From positions 3,392,256-3,456,255 of the forward strand of contig LR732703.1 of NCBI GenBank assembly GCA_902506565.1: a DNA stretch of 64,000 nucleotides, read 5' to 3'. This stretch comes from Burkholderiales bacterium 8X. GTDB taxonomy: Bacteria; Pseudomonadota; Gammaproteobacteria; Burkholderiales; Burkholderiaceae_C. How positions within the stretch are numbered: the first letter of the stretch is position 1; every line of letters begins with the position of its first letter. Under the pieces are notes generated by a model. That model worked only from the letters and a program-made list of their open reading frames with translations. It was not told the origin of the DNA and searched no databases. The position numbers were made by a program, and so were the translations under genes. Positions 37,301 to 45,596 of the stretch are shown piece after piece.

Positions 37301-37603
37301 GGTGTGACCGTGCTCGGCAACACCCTGATCGCTCGCGGCCGCACGCCGGCGGTGGACGTGAGCGCGGGCGGCGACCTGATGTTCAGCGACAACCGATGCG
37401 AGCTGCGCGCCAACACCAACATCGAGGCGGTGCGGCTCGCTTCGCCGGTTTCGCTGGTGCACGGCAACCGGGTGCGCGGCGGCAAGCCCTCGATCGCGAT
37501 CGGTCCGCAGAACGCCACGGTCGCGGCCATCGGCAACGTGACCACCAGCGGTGTCGCGGGGCCGGTCAAACCGGAGATGCAAGCGCTCAACCTGGTGGCT
37601 TGA
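34355..37603 (+). CDS. DUF6519 protein with right-handed beta-helix, probable fibre or adhesin
   Basis: The 1082-aa product starts with a DUF6519-type region (MAADLSRMRLNPLLDYAGVELKQGAVLLDADANEL, about 1-200) and a beta-rich middle. A CACTACVTPETHASGQLTIQAAIDRV segment (about 470-500) marks the entry to a long parallel beta-helix (500-1080) with PbH1-like rungs (GNQLLGG, GNTVRQVG, GNEVTEIG, GNRVRGG). Beta-helices of this kind bind or cleave glycans in tail spikes; no catalytic residues can be assigned. It is the largest gene of the block and the best candidate for target recognition. GGGAGA precedes the ATG. Confidence 0.8.
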   Translation: MAADLSRMRLNPLLDYAGVELKQGAVLLDADANELVAILDRRLRALASDTLGRATVSANTPEAFKVTAVAGALQIGRGRMYVDGMLAENHGVAGSNAGAEARFDDLLAETFFDGPIALAEQPYLPAPAALPSSGVHLVYLDVWDRELTHLEQPALIESAIGVETSSRRQTAWQVRVLAEAAGNGSCASPDAEIPGWSSLIAPSTGVLSTGTFDVAAVADPCELPPTGGYQGLENQLYRVEIHDGGAPGNATFKWSRENASVGSAVSRIVSATALELQSLGRDDVLRISSGDWVEITDDLSELSQRPGEIRRVTVDDATRRLELAAPLPAEMLPSAFPDASMPMQRHLRVRRWDQKGRILRTAANGNTAPVQDLDAAGSSGLITVPASANTELLLENGVTVRFDSSGAKGFRSGDFWCFAARTADGSVEALDRAPPRGIHHHYARLGFWDVAAGTVSDCRQHWPPASGGSDCACTACVTPETHASGQLTIQAAIDRVRDTGGTVCLHAGQYTLAEPVRIANARSVRVQGQGPATVLVAPGSAFVVERSAAIALEDMTLLSIGQASVVSVRSAIGLLLRRLVILVPALRDTRGAAISLAGVVAGATIEDNFIIAPDGIRAGEPTAEDAPGFLITALLRITDNLLWCQRNGIVLSGRSAHLLDSRIAGNQLLGGRIQGIALTGFALPGAAMRLQDNSLSVNGPGIRCALDGSWIERNKLHAARQGDREPTGAGIHLAVGLDASGSDQCQVIGNQLRGFPDAGVLVQAPAKELLIDQNIIEACGSGILMIDGARSGSLTITGNHLRSIGSGSADGADGGAQPDSAIGPVVAGIGVLRTQAATIAGNTVRQVGTELARAKQLVAGIFGMSVQRIRIHGNEVTEIGPPTEFGGTAAGIMLRAPYAQVAIANNHVERDPQPSEQPNAASWYALLLDEPSARERVLSRMANFSAIKLDEARTLVVAGNRAWVDVGATAVDAAGAAVVRGAGVTVLGNTLIARGRTPAVDVSAGGDLMFSDNRCELRANTNIEAVRLASPVSLVHGNRVRGGKPSIAIGPQNATVAAIGNVTTSGVAGPVKPEMQALNLVA

Positions 37604-37702
37604 CGCGAGCGGCCGCTGCTTCGCTGTTCGCCGATCGTTCGCAGCTACTTTCACAATCCCGCCGGCCGCGATCCCGCGGCCGACGACCTCGAGGACTTCG
37701 CC

Positions 37703-38206
37703 ATGCGCCTTCTGATTCTCCAGACCGACAGCCTGCAATCGATCAAGGCCACGCTGCAGGCGAACGACCCGCAATCGGCCGTTTCGATGGAACGGTTGCG
37801 CCGGCTCAATCCACATCTCGACCTGGCCAGGCTGGAGCCTGGCGCGGTGCTGTTCCTGCCCGATGCGCCCGAACTTGCGCAGCCCGAAAGCCGCGCGCTC
37901 GACGGCGGCAGCTTCGACGAACTGCGAACGCAGATCGAGCAGGGCCTCGAACAGGCCGCAGGACGCAGCAAGGCCGGCTTCGAGCAGCTGGGCGCCGACC
38001 GCACCGAAGTCGCCGGTGCGTTGAAAGGCGCCGCGGTCAAGCGACTGATCGACAGCGATGCGGCGCTCAGGGCCCAGGTCGAGCAGGCCACCGCCCGCTT
38101 CGCGGCCGACCAGCGGGATGCAAAGGAGGCCGCTTCGCAGATCGAGTCGATGCAGAAGGCGGCAGCGGCCGAACTGGCCGTGTTGTCAAAGCTGTTGCCC
38201 GGCTAG
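37703..38206 (+). CDS. LysM-like N-domain with coiled-coil tail; last eCIS gene
   Basis: The 167-aa product has a LysM-like start (SLQSIKATLQANDP ... LRRLNPHLDLARLEPGAVLFLPD, about 9-55), followed by a charged helical region (FDELRTQIEQGLEQAAGRSKAGFEQL, and LRAQVEQATARFAADQRDAKEAASQIESMQK) predicted to be coiled coil. It is separated from the beta-helix gene by 99 bases with GAGGA before the start. It converges with the SDR gene ten bases after its stop and no terminator hairpin is visible. It is too short for a tape measure. Confidence 0.7.
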   Translation: MRLLILQTDSLQSIKATLQANDPQSAVSMERLRRLNPHLDLARLEPGAVLFLPDAPELAQPESRALDGGSFDELRTQIEQGLEQAAGRSKAGFEQLGADRTEVAGALKGAAVKRLIDSDAALRAQVEQATARFAADQRDAKEAASQIESMQKAAAAELAVLSKLLPG

Positions 38207-38215
38207 GGCGCGGCG

Positions 38216-39163
38216 CTACGTCGCCGGCGGCATTCCGTGGCGAAGGCCCTCGCCCACGGTCGGGAAACGCAGGCGAAGCCGCAATTCGCGCTTCAGGCGC
38301 CGGTTGTCCAGCCGCCGCGATTCGCCCATGAAGCTGAGCTGCATCGCCGGCAGCCGAGACCCGGCCTCCTCTCGAGAAATCCGTGGCGGACGTGGCAGGC
38401 CGAAAAGCCCGGCCGCGAGCTCGATGTAGTCGCCCATCCGGATCGCGCTGTCGTCGCTGACATGGAACGCCCGCTGTGTGCCGCCCCGGTAAAGCGCGGC
38501 CACGCAGGCCCGCGCCAGGTCGTCGGCATGGATGTGATTGGTGTAGACGTCGTCCTCGGCGCGCAGGATGGGCGTGCCCTTCGCCAGCCGGTCGCGCGGC
38601 GTGCCGCCCTCGCGATCGTTGGCGTAGATGCCGGGGATGCGCAGGATGCGGGTCGCCACCCCCAGCCTGCCGAACCAGCGCACCGCAAGCTCGGCATCGA
38701 CCCTGCGTTTCGCACGGGCCGTTGCCGGACGCAGCGCGCGCGTCTCGTCGATGCGTGCTCCGCCGCAGTCGCCGTAGACGCCGGAGGTGGATCCGTAGAC
38801 CAGGCTCGTCGGGAAGGAGCGAAGGCTGAGCGCGCGGACCAGCGCGAGCGTGCGGGGGTCGCCGGGACCATGCGGGTGCGGTGCGTCCGGGGAACCAGGC
38901 GCCACGAGCGCGGTGTTGCCCCGAGGCGGCGGTGCCAGGTGAAGGACGCGGTGAGCGATGCCGGCCAAGCGGCGAAGGGTCGCTGGCCGGTCGAGATCAC
39001 CGACCAGCGGCACCAGTCCGGCTTGCCGCAGCGCCGGTATGCGATCGCGCGACGAGGTCAGCGCCAGCAGCCGAACCCGGCCGCCGAGCGCCCGGGCCGC
39101 GCGGAGGCCGATGTCGCCGCAGCCGACCACCAGGACGCGTTCGCGCCGGAACCGGGCCGGCAT
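38216..39163 (-). CDS. Atypical SDR / NAD(P)-dependent epimerase-like protein
   Basis: The 315-aa protein opens with a Rossmann nucleotide-binding motif GCGDIG (14-19) in VLVVGCGDIGLRAARAL. It contains SLVYGSTSGVYGDCGGARIDE, which corresponds to the SDR active-site region, and YTNHIHADDLARACVAAL, typical of atypical SDRs of the YeeZ or NAD-dependent epimerase type. The substrate is unknown. The start ATG 39163 was chosen from the family length; the extension upstream overlaps the divergent reductase gene. Confidence 0.85.
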   Translation of the reverse strand: MPARFRRERVLVVGCGDIGLRAARALGGRVRLLALTSSRDRIPALRQAGLVPLVGDLDRPATLRRLAGIAHRVLHLAPPPRGNTALVAPGSPDAPHPHGPGDPRTLALVRALSLRSFPTSLVYGSTSGVYGDCGGARIDETRALRPATARAKRRVDAELAVRWFGRLGVATRILRIPGIYANDREGGTPRDRLAKGTPILRAEDDVYTNHIHADDLARACVAALYRGGTQRAFHVSDDSAIRMGDYIELAAGLFGLPRPPRISREEAGSRLPAMQLSFMGESRRLDNRRLKRELRLRLRFPTVGEGLRHGMPPAT

Positions 39164-39233
39164 GGCGCCGAGAGGGCTGTTGATTGAAGGCAAAATCCGT
39201 GATCCCAAGCAGAAGCAGAGCCGAAGAATACCC

Positions 39234-40304
39234 ATGACCAGCAGCGCAGCCACCGCGAACGAGGCCGGATTCAGCATCACCGTCGAGCCGAGCGGCCGGA
39301 GCTTCACGGCGCTGGCGGACGAAACCATCCTGGCGGCCGGTATCCGCCAGGGCATCGGCCTCCCCTACGGCTGCAAGGACGGTGCCTGCGGTTCCTGCAA
39401 GTGCAAGAAGCTCTCGGGCGAGGTCAGCATGCGCGCCCACCAGAGCAAGGCCCTGAGCGCCGACGAGGAACTCGCCGGCTACGTCCTCACCTGCAGCGCC
39501 ACTGCCTTGAGCGACGTCGTGCTCGAGTCGAAGCAGGTGACCGAGGCCGGTGCGTTTCCGGTTCGCAAGATGCCGGTCCGGGTCTCGGCGCTGGCCAAGA
39601 AATCGCACGACGTGATGCTGGTCCGACTGCAGCTGCCGGCGGGTGAACCGCTCCCGTTCCATGCCGGGCAATATGTCGAGTTCCTGCTGCGGGACGGATC
39701 GCGGCGGAGCTACTCGATGGCGAACGCGCCGCACACCCTGCTCGAACCCGGTACCGGCATCGAACTCCACATCCGCCACATGCCCGGCGGCAAGTTCACC
39801 GACCATGTCTTCGGCCTCATGAAGGAGAAAGAGATTCTTCGGGTCGAGGGCCCCTACGGCAGCTTCTTCCTGCGCGAGGACTCGGCCAAGCCGATGGTGC
39901 TGCTGGCGTCCGGCACCGGCTTCGCGCCAATCAAGGCATTGATCGAACACATGAAGATGAAGGGCATCGACCGCCCGGCCACGCTCTACTGGGGCGGCCG
40001 CCGGCCTGAAGACCTGTACATGGACGAATGGGTGCGCGCACAGCTGAGCGAGATGCCGAACCTTCGCTACGTGCCCGTGATCTCGAACGCCGTGCCGGAG
40101 GACGATTGGCAAGGGCGCACCGGCTTCGTCCACCGCGCCGTGATGGAAGACTTGCCGGATTTGTCGGGCTACCAGGTGTATGCCTGTGGTGCGCCGGTGG
40201 TGGTGGACTCGGCCAAGCGCGACTATGTCGCAGGGTGCAGGTTGCCGGAGGAGGAGTTCTACGCGGACTCGTTCACGAGCGAGGCTGACAAGGCTGGTGG
40301 TTGA
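39234..40304 (+). CDS. 2Fe-2S/FAD reductase, CDP-6-deoxyglucoseen-reductase-like
   Basis: The 356-aa protein combines an N-terminal plant-type ferredoxin domain (ligands Cys47, Cys52, Cys55, Cys87; YGCKDGACGSCKCKKLSG) and a ferredoxin-NADP reductase-type module. The FAD-binding RSYSMAN is around residues 160-167 and the NAD(P)-binding GTGFAPIKALIEH follows. Such proteins pass electrons from NAD(P)H to oxygenases or dehydratases. The partner is not encoded nearby. It is divergent from the SDR gene. Confidence 0.9.
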   Translation: MTSSAATANEAGFSITVEPSGRSFTALADETILAAGIRQGIGLPYGCKDGACGSCKCKKLSGEVSMRAHQSKALSADEELAGYVLTCSATALSDVVLESKQVTEAGAFPVRKMPVRVSALAKKSHDVMLVRLQLPAGEPLPFHAGQYVEFLLRDGSRRSYSMANAPHTLLEPGTGIELHIRHMPGGKFTDHVFGLMKEKEILRVEGPYGSFFLREDSAKPMVLLASGTGFAPIKALIEHMKMKGIDRPATLYWGGRRPEDLYMDEWVRAQLSEMPNLRYVPVISNAVPEDDWQGRTGFVHRAVMEDLPDLSGYQVYACGAPVVVDSAKRDYVAGCRLPEEEFYADSFTSEADKAGG

Positions 40305-40343
40305 CGGCCGAAACAGCCGGAACCTGCATCGAGCATTCACCCG

Positions 40344-40957
40344 TCAGAAGGACTTCAGGGTTGCGTGAGCCATTTGCAGTTGCGGCACGAGCAGCTCGTA
40401 CAACTGTTCGTGCTGCTCAAGATCGGGCAAATTCGGTACCGCACTCAACGACACGCCCTGGATTCTTTTCGAGAATAGTCGCCTGATCTGGCTGCGGACC
40501 AGCCCTTGCAATTTGGTGTGATCGAATTGGCCCAAATCAGGATTGGATGCAACGCGAGCCGGAGAATGGTCGACGAGTTTTATCAACGCGACGAAGACAA
40601 CCTCATCGCCGAGCTTTGATCGCACACCGCCTTTGAAACATCTGCGATTTTGGTCATCAAAGTCCGAACTTCTTTTACGAAATCTGGACCGTTGACTTTT
40701 AATATGCTCATCGCATGAACGTTGTACATCCGTGCCATGAAAAACTCGACCGCCGCGTATACAGCGAGTGGAACATCCATGGACCTTTCAATCTGCGACA
40801 CAAGTAGACCCAATTCCATGTGACGGGACGCATAGTGCGGCGCCATTCTGGCACCGTCAAGAATATCATCATCGTCAATCGCGTTTCCGAGGGTTCTGGC
40901 GCTGGGCCATTGGTCGTTTTCCGTGAATAGTAGATTCGTTTGCGGAGACTCGACCAT
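40344..40957 (-). pseudogene. Frameshifted paralogue A of the small-protein array
   Basis: Two overlapping frames align end to end with the intact gene at 41063. The first (ATG 40957) gives NDQWPSARTLGNAIDDDDIL and ends after IADVSKAV. The second continues at about 40625 with RSKLGDEVVFVALIKL and ends with LPDLEQHEQLYELLVPQLQ. A single-base frame change at about 40620-40640 separates them, so no full-length product is expected unless the shift is programmed. GC content is visibly lower than in flanking genes. Confidence 0.75.
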
Positions 40958-41062
40958 CCGAGGGCGCTGCTCGCGTCAACCACGCCTCAGCGCTGGTCTG
41001 TTGCACCATGCAACTTGGCTGCCCAAAGCGCGCAAATCTGGCGCCGAGGGCTTGAACCAGCT

Positions 41063-41638
41063 TCACAACTTCTTGAATCTGCCGTGAGTTTCCTTTAGCT
41101 TGGGCAGCAAGAGCGCATAGAGCTCTTCCTGCTTTTCGAGATCTGGCAGCAAATGGCTCTGCTCAAGGTGAACGTTGTGTATTTTATTCGAGAACAACCG
41201 CTGGATCTGCTGAAGGACTTTCTGTCGCACTTCATCGAATTTTGGCCTCATATTCTTGTTGTCGAACTTAAGGAACCGCTCCATCAACGCAAATGCATCT
41301 TTGGTCATTTTAAAAAAAGCGACGAAGACCACCTCATCTCGCAACGATGACCGAAGTTGCCCCTTGGGGGTCTTCTTGATTGTCTCCATCGCCGCTTGAA
41401 CATCAGCTTTGAACTTCGCATCCATTCGATCTGGATCATGGAGAAGCTCGAGCTTCTTAATCAAGGTCTTGGTGGCCTTGTAGACAGCATCATTGACAGT
41501 ATTTGCAGCTGATACGCGGTTCGCCAGCCCAGCTACGTCGATGTCTAGTCTTGGCTCCAGCAAGGAGCCGTTAAGGACGTCGTCATCGAACACTGCCTTC
41601 CCAGCAGTTCCCAAGCCTGGCCATGAATCTTGTTCCAT
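41063..41638 (-). CDS. Intact member B of an unrecognised small-protein array
   Basis: The 191-aa product is not a family I recognise. It is mostly helical, acidic/basic mixed, with no signal peptide or membrane segment. Conserved positions across the four array copies are QDSWPGLG near the start, FDDDVL, RSSLRDEVVFVAFFKM at about 96-111 and LLPDLEKQEELYALLLPKLK near the end. ATG 41638 follows GGGAGA, so it is preferred to the start seven codons upstream. It is the only uninterrupted copy of the four and may be the only functional one. Confidence 0.78.
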   Translation of the reverse strand: MEQDSWPGLGTAGKAVFDDDVLNGSLLEPRLDIDVAGLANRVSAANTVNDAVYKATKTLIKKLELLHDPDRMDAKFKADVQAAMETIKKTPKGQLRSSLRDEVVFVAFFKMTKDAFALMERFLKFDNKNMRPKFDEVRQKVLQQIQRLFSNKIHNVHLEQSHLLPDLEKQEELYALLLPKLKETHGRFKKL

Positions 41639-41733
41639 GTGTCTCTCCCGATGTTGCAAGACGGTCAGTGTTGTCCTTCTATTGCAGATTTTGTAGTCCC
41701 TTGAACGCCTAGGGTACCGACCTTAGGCTACTT

Positions 41734-42365
41734 TCATGGAGTCTTTTTTTCAAACCCTTGGTGTACTTGCTTCACCAGCTTCTTCAAATCCGTATACAAC
41801 TGCTTCTGTCGACCGAGGCCCGGCAACCATATGCCGAGCGCAACTTTGAGAATTCGCCGCGAACACAACTTCCAAATCGAACATCGTCGATCTTTTTTTA
41901 GCTCGAGCAAATTGAGATGTTGGCTGCCGAACGCGAAATAGCCCCGGCCAATGCGTTGTCGACGTTTTCGACGAAAGCCACAAACACCACCTCGTCCCTG
42001 AGCGCGGTCCGCACCTTACCGTGTGCCAGCCGACGAATAGCTGTTATAGCCGCCCTGACATCTTCAAAAAACGCGCAGCCGAGCCTGATTTGTATCCGTC
42101 TTTTTGCTAATAAAGCGCTGGCATCAATACGATGAGGAAGCTTAGGGCGTTATACACAGCAACCCCCATCCTATCGAATTGTTTGATGTCCTCGCATCGA
42201 AAGCCATGCAGAATTCGCGTCGGCACAGCCCTACAGATCGAGGATTTTCAGGTGATGAAGCGTATTACTAAAGTCTGAGGGCTTGGCCATGGGGGATGCA
42301 AAATCATTGCAGGACCAGAATTTTTCCGTGAGAACAGGTTTCTGATTGCAGGCCGGCGAGTTCAT
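41734..42365 (-). pseudogene. Degenerate paralogue C of the small-protein array
   Basis: Starting at ATG 42365 the frame reads a SPACNQKPVLTEKFW opening like copy A and then meets a stop. Further downstream in other frames, KQFDRMGVAVYNALSF, RTALRDEVVFVAFVEN (about 41958-42010) and LPGLGRQKQLYTDLKKLVK match the successive blocks of gene B, ending at TGA 41734-41736. Several frame changes and stops break it. Its ATG overlaps the end of copy D by ATGA, a relic of operon structure. Confidence 0.72.
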
Positions 42366-42776
42366 GTATTTTTCCCAATTAAGATGAACGAAGCTCGGAT
42401 CGGCAAAGAGTAAGAAAAAGCGCTGTCGACCATCTTGATGAATACCACGAACACCACCTCGTCCCTGATTGCGGATCGTACTTTGCCGTTGGCGACATCA
42501 GTGATGGTCGCATGGTCGCCCGGACTTCGGCATGAAACTTCTCTGATTGGTTGGGGAACTTCGCGTGTTCCTACTCGTAGAGATCCGGCATCAATTCAAT
42601 GAACCCCTGCACAGAGTTGTAAACGACGCTCTCCATCGCTTCCAGCGGCTTACTGCTACCTACCACCCGAAAGGCATTGCCAAGTTTCCAAGGCGACATC
42701 CTGGCATATGCAGGACTTCCGGGGAATGCATGGTATGGCCGAGCGTCCGAGAGCTTGGCCATTGATCGATTTTCAT
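42362..42776 (-). pseudogene. Degenerate paralogue D of the small-protein array
   Basis: From ATG 42776 the frame begins KIDQWPSSRTLGHTM, like copy A, and soon stops. The later blocks FRVVGSSKPLEAMESVVYNSVQ, EKFHAEVRATM and RSAIRDEVVFVVFIKM (about 42425-42480) lie in other frames. The last frame reads into a stop that overlaps copy C's ATG by ATGA, and the LPDLE-x-LY tail block is absent. It was upstream of copies C, B and A in the same orientation. Confidence 0.7.
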
Positions 42777-43050
42777 GAGAGACCTTCTTTCACTTCAAGA
42801 GAATGGACTTCCTCTTTTCATCCCGTTTCGACGATCAATGTCACGAGCTTTCCTGGTATTGCCCATCCCACCAGGGAAATAGCACCTGGGCTGCATCGAC
42901 TGCCGCTGCCGCACGCCGCATCCACCCGCGCGCAAGCCGCCCACCCTTTTCGGCACGACTTCAGCAGCTTGGATGCGACCGCGTTCTGGGCGGCGGAGGC
43001 GCACCAGGCGCTATCCTTGACCGGCTCGAACCGCCCATCCATTCCAAGCC

Positions 43051-44028
43051 ATGACCATCAGAAGACGCCAGCTCCACCTGCTGCTCACAGCGGCAACCCT
43101 CCTCTGCGCGCACTCGTCCCCGTGGGCCCAGCAACGACCGATTCGGCTCGTCGTGCCCTACGCGCCCGGCGGACCGATCGACGTCACCGCCCGCGTGCTG
43201 GCCGAGCGCGTCAAGGATTCGCTCGGCACGGTCATCATCGACAACAAGCCGGGAGCCGGCGGCAACATCGGTGCCGATGCGGTCGCCAAGGCCGCGCCGG
43301 ACGGGCTGACCATCGGCATCGCCGCCACGGCGACCAACGCCGTCAATCCGTGGCTCTACGCCAAGATGCCGTTCAACGCAGCCACCGATTTCGCCCCGAT
43401 CACGCAGATGGTCCGGGTGCCGAACGTGCTGGTGATGAATGCGGAGACGGCAGCGCGCCTCAAGATCGAGACGCTGCCCCAGCTGATCGCCTATGCCAAG
43501 GCGAATCCTGCCAAGCTGAACTACGGCAGCGGCGGCAACGGCAGCGCCGGCCATCTGGCGGGAGAGTTGTTCAAGAAGGAGGCCGGTATCTTCGCCGTGC
43601 ACATTCCCTACAACGGAGGCAATCCGGCTCAGTTGGCCCTGCTGTCCGGACAGGTTGATTTCAACTTCGACAACCTGGCGACCGCTGCGCCGAACATCCG
43701 CTCGGGCAAGCTGAAGGCGATTGCCGTGACCACCGCCGAAGCCAGCACGTCGTTGCCCGGCGTGCCGCCGGTCGCGGCGACGCTCAAGGGTTTCTCGATC
43801 GACACCTGGTGGGGCTTGGTCGCTCCGGCCGGCACGCCCGCGGACGTCGTCGCGAAGCTCAACCGCGCCTTCGTCGATGCGCTGAACGCACCCGAGACCA
43901 AGAGCCGCTTCGCAGGCTTGCTGGCCGAACCGGTCGCCAACACGCCCGAGCAATTCGGCGCCTTCATGAAGTCGGAGCTCGCGAAGTACGAGAAGGTCGT
44001 CAAGGCGACCGGCGCCAAGGTCGACTGA
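43051..44028 (+). CDS. Bug-family tripartite tricarboxylate transporter substrate-binding protein
   Basis: The 325-aa protein has a cleavable signal peptide (about 1-27, RRRQLHLLLTAATLLCAHSSPWAQ). It continues with the Bug family opening RPIRLVVPYAPGGPIDVTARVLA and the GAGGNIGADAVAKAAPDG loop that coordinates carboxylates through water. Bug proteins are periplasmic receptors and are numerous in Burkholderiales; the ligand (dicarboxylate, amino acid or other acid) is not predictable. No membrane partners of the TctAB type are next to it. It converges with livF. The 274 bases upstream (42777-43050) hold no gene. Confidence 0.93.
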   Translation: MTIRRRQLHLLLTAATLLCAHSSPWAQQRPIRLVVPYAPGGPIDVTARVLAERVKDSLGTVIIDNKPGAGGNIGADAVAKAAPDGLTIGIAATATNAVNPWLYAKMPFNAATDFAPITQMVRVPNVLVMNAETAARLKIETLPQLIAYAKANPAKLNYGSGGNGSAGHLAGELFKKEAGIFAVHIPYNGGNPAQLALLSGQVDFNFDNLATAAPNIRSGKLKAIAVTTAEASTSLPGVPPVAATLKGFSIDTWWGLVAPAGTPADVVAKLNRAFVDALNAPETKSRFAGLLAEPVANTPEQFGAFMKSELAKYEKVVKATGAKVD

Positions 44029-44068
44029 AGAGGACTCGCTCGGGCGCCGGCCGGAGCCCTCGGCAAGC

Positions 44069-44084
44069 GCCGGCAGCTGCCGGC
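44069..44084. terminator. 16-bp perfect palindrome between convergent genes
   Basis: GCCGGCAGCTGCCGGC is a perfect 16-base palindrome in the short gap between the Bug gene (plus) and livF (minus). It can form a hairpin on both transcripts but has no T tract, so it is at best a weak or factor-assisted terminator. Confidence 0.4.
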
Positions 44085-44091
44085 AGCCGCC

Positions 44092-44808
44092 CTACTCGCC
44101 CAGGTAGGCCGCGCGCACCTTCGGGTCGTTCAACATCACCTTGGCGTCGCCGCTCATGGTGATGAGGCCCGACTCCATCACGTAGCCGCGATCGGCCAAC
44201 TGCAGGGCACGGCTCGCGTTCTGTTCCACCAGCAGCACCGTGACGCCCTGGTCGTAGACCTGCTTCACGACCTCGAAGATCTTGTCGACCATGATGGGCG
44301 AGAGGCCCATCGAGGGTTCGTCGAGCAACAGCACCTTGGGCCTCGCCATCAGGGCGCGGCCCATGGCGAGCATCTGCTGTTCGCCGCCGGACATCGTGCC
44401 CGCGAGCTGGGTGGCGCGCTCCTTCAAGCGCGGGAAGGTCGCGAAGACCCGGTCGATGTCCTTCGCGATCTCGGCCTTGTCCTTGCGGATGTAGGCGCCG
44501 ATCTGGAGGTTCTCGGTGATGGTCATGCGGGTGAAGACGCCGCGGCCTTCCGGCACCATGACCAATCCGTCGGCGACCAGGTCCCAGGCGCCGCGTCCCT
44601 TGATGCTCTTGCCGAGGAACTCGATGTCGCCGCCGAGATAAGGCAAGGTGGCGGTGATCGCCTTCATCGTGGTGGTCTTGCCGGCGCCGTTGGAGCCGAT
44701 GAGCGACACCAGCTCGCCTTCGCGAACCTCGAAGTCGATGCCCTTGACCGCCTGGATGCCGCCGTAGGCCACCTTGAGGCCGGTGACTTTCAACAGGGTT
44801 TGAGCCAT
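44092..44808 (-). CDS. livF: Branched-chain amino acid ABC transporter ATPase LivF
   Basis: The 238-aa ABC ATPase has Walker A GSNGAGKTTT, the signature LAGTMSGGEQQMLAMGRAL and Walker B VLLLDEPSMGLSP. The MVPEGRGVF segment is typical of LivF. It energises uptake of leucine, isoleucine, valine or related amides through LivHM. The start at 44808 was chosen from family alignment; two bases separate it from the livG stop. It is the last gene of livHMGF. Confidence 0.95.
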   Translation of the reverse strand: MAQTLLKVTGLKVAYGGIQAVKGIDFEVREGELVSLIGSNGAGKTTTMKAITATLPYLGGDIEFLGKSIKGRGAWDLVADGLVMVPEGRGVFTRMTITENLQIGAYIRKDKAEIAKDIDRVFATFPRLKERATQLAGTMSGGEQQMLAMGRALMARPKVLLLDEPSMGLSPIMVDKIFEVVKQVYDQGVTVLLVEQNASRALQLADRGYVMESGLITMSGDAKVMLNDPKVRAAYLGE

Positions 44809-44810
44809 GG

Positions 44811-45581
44811 TCAGTGTCCTCCCGTGCCGAGGTAGGCCTCGATCACTTTTTCGTTGCGCTGTACGTCGACCGGAGTGCCTTCGGCGATGGGCTTGCCGTA
44901 GTCGAGCACCGTGACCCGGTCGCACAAACCCATCACCAGCTTCACGTCGTGCTCGATCAGGAGGATGGTCCGGTTGTCCTTGCGGATGCGGTCGATCAGC
45001 TCGCGCAGCATGACCTTCTCGGTCGCGTTCATGCCGGCAGCCGGCTCGTCGAGCGCGATCAGTTGCGGATCGGTGGCGAGCGCGCGGGCGATCTCGAGCC
45101 GGCGCTGGTCGCCGTAGCTCAGCGTGCGCGCCTTGTAGTCGGCGAACTTGCCGATGCCCACGTAGTCGAGCAGTTCCTGCGCGCGCCTGGCGATGGCGGC
45201 CTCTTCGGTCTTGAAGCTGCCGGTACGGAAGATGGCGCCGAACACGCCCGAATGCGTGCGGATGTGCCGCCCCACCATCACGTTCTCGAGCGCGGTCATC
45301 TCGGAGAAGAGCCGGATGTTCTGGAAGGTGCGGGCGATGCCGGCCTTGGCGACTTCATGCACCGCGCTCGGCTGGTAGGGCTTGCCGGCCAGCTCGAAGC
45401 TGCCGCTGTCGGGCGTGTAGAGGCCCGTGATGACATTGAAGAAGGTGGTCTTGCCGGCGCCGTTCGGACCGATCAGGCCGTACACCTGGCCGCGCTCGAT
45501 CTTCATGCCGACGTCGGAAAGTGCCTGCAGCCCGCCGAAGCGCTTCGAGATGCCCTGCACGTTGAGGATGGTTTCAGTCAT
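44811..45581 (-). CDS. livG: Branched-chain amino acid ABC transporter ATPase LivG
   Basis: The 256-aa ABC ATPase has Walker A GPNGAGKTTFFN, LSYGDQRRLEIARAL as signature and IALDEPAAGMN as Walker B. The GIARTFQNIRLFSEMTALENVMVG block is a LivG hallmark. It pairs with LivF under the LivHM permease. It starts 15 bases after livM. Confidence 0.96.
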   Translation of the reverse strand: MTETILNVQGISKRFGGLQALSDVGMKIERGQVYGLIGPNGAGKTTFFNVITGLYTPDSGSFELAGKPYQPSAVHEVAKAGIARTFQNIRLFSEMTALENVMVGRHIRTHSGVFGAIFRTGSFKTEEAAIARRAQELLDYVGIGKFADYKARTLSYGDQRRLEIARALATDPQLIALDEPAAGMNATEKVMLRELIDRIRKDNRTILLIEHDVKLVMGLCDRVTVLDYGKPIAEGTPVDVQRNEKVIEAYLGTGGH

Positions 45582-45596
45582 GTGCCGTGCTCCACC

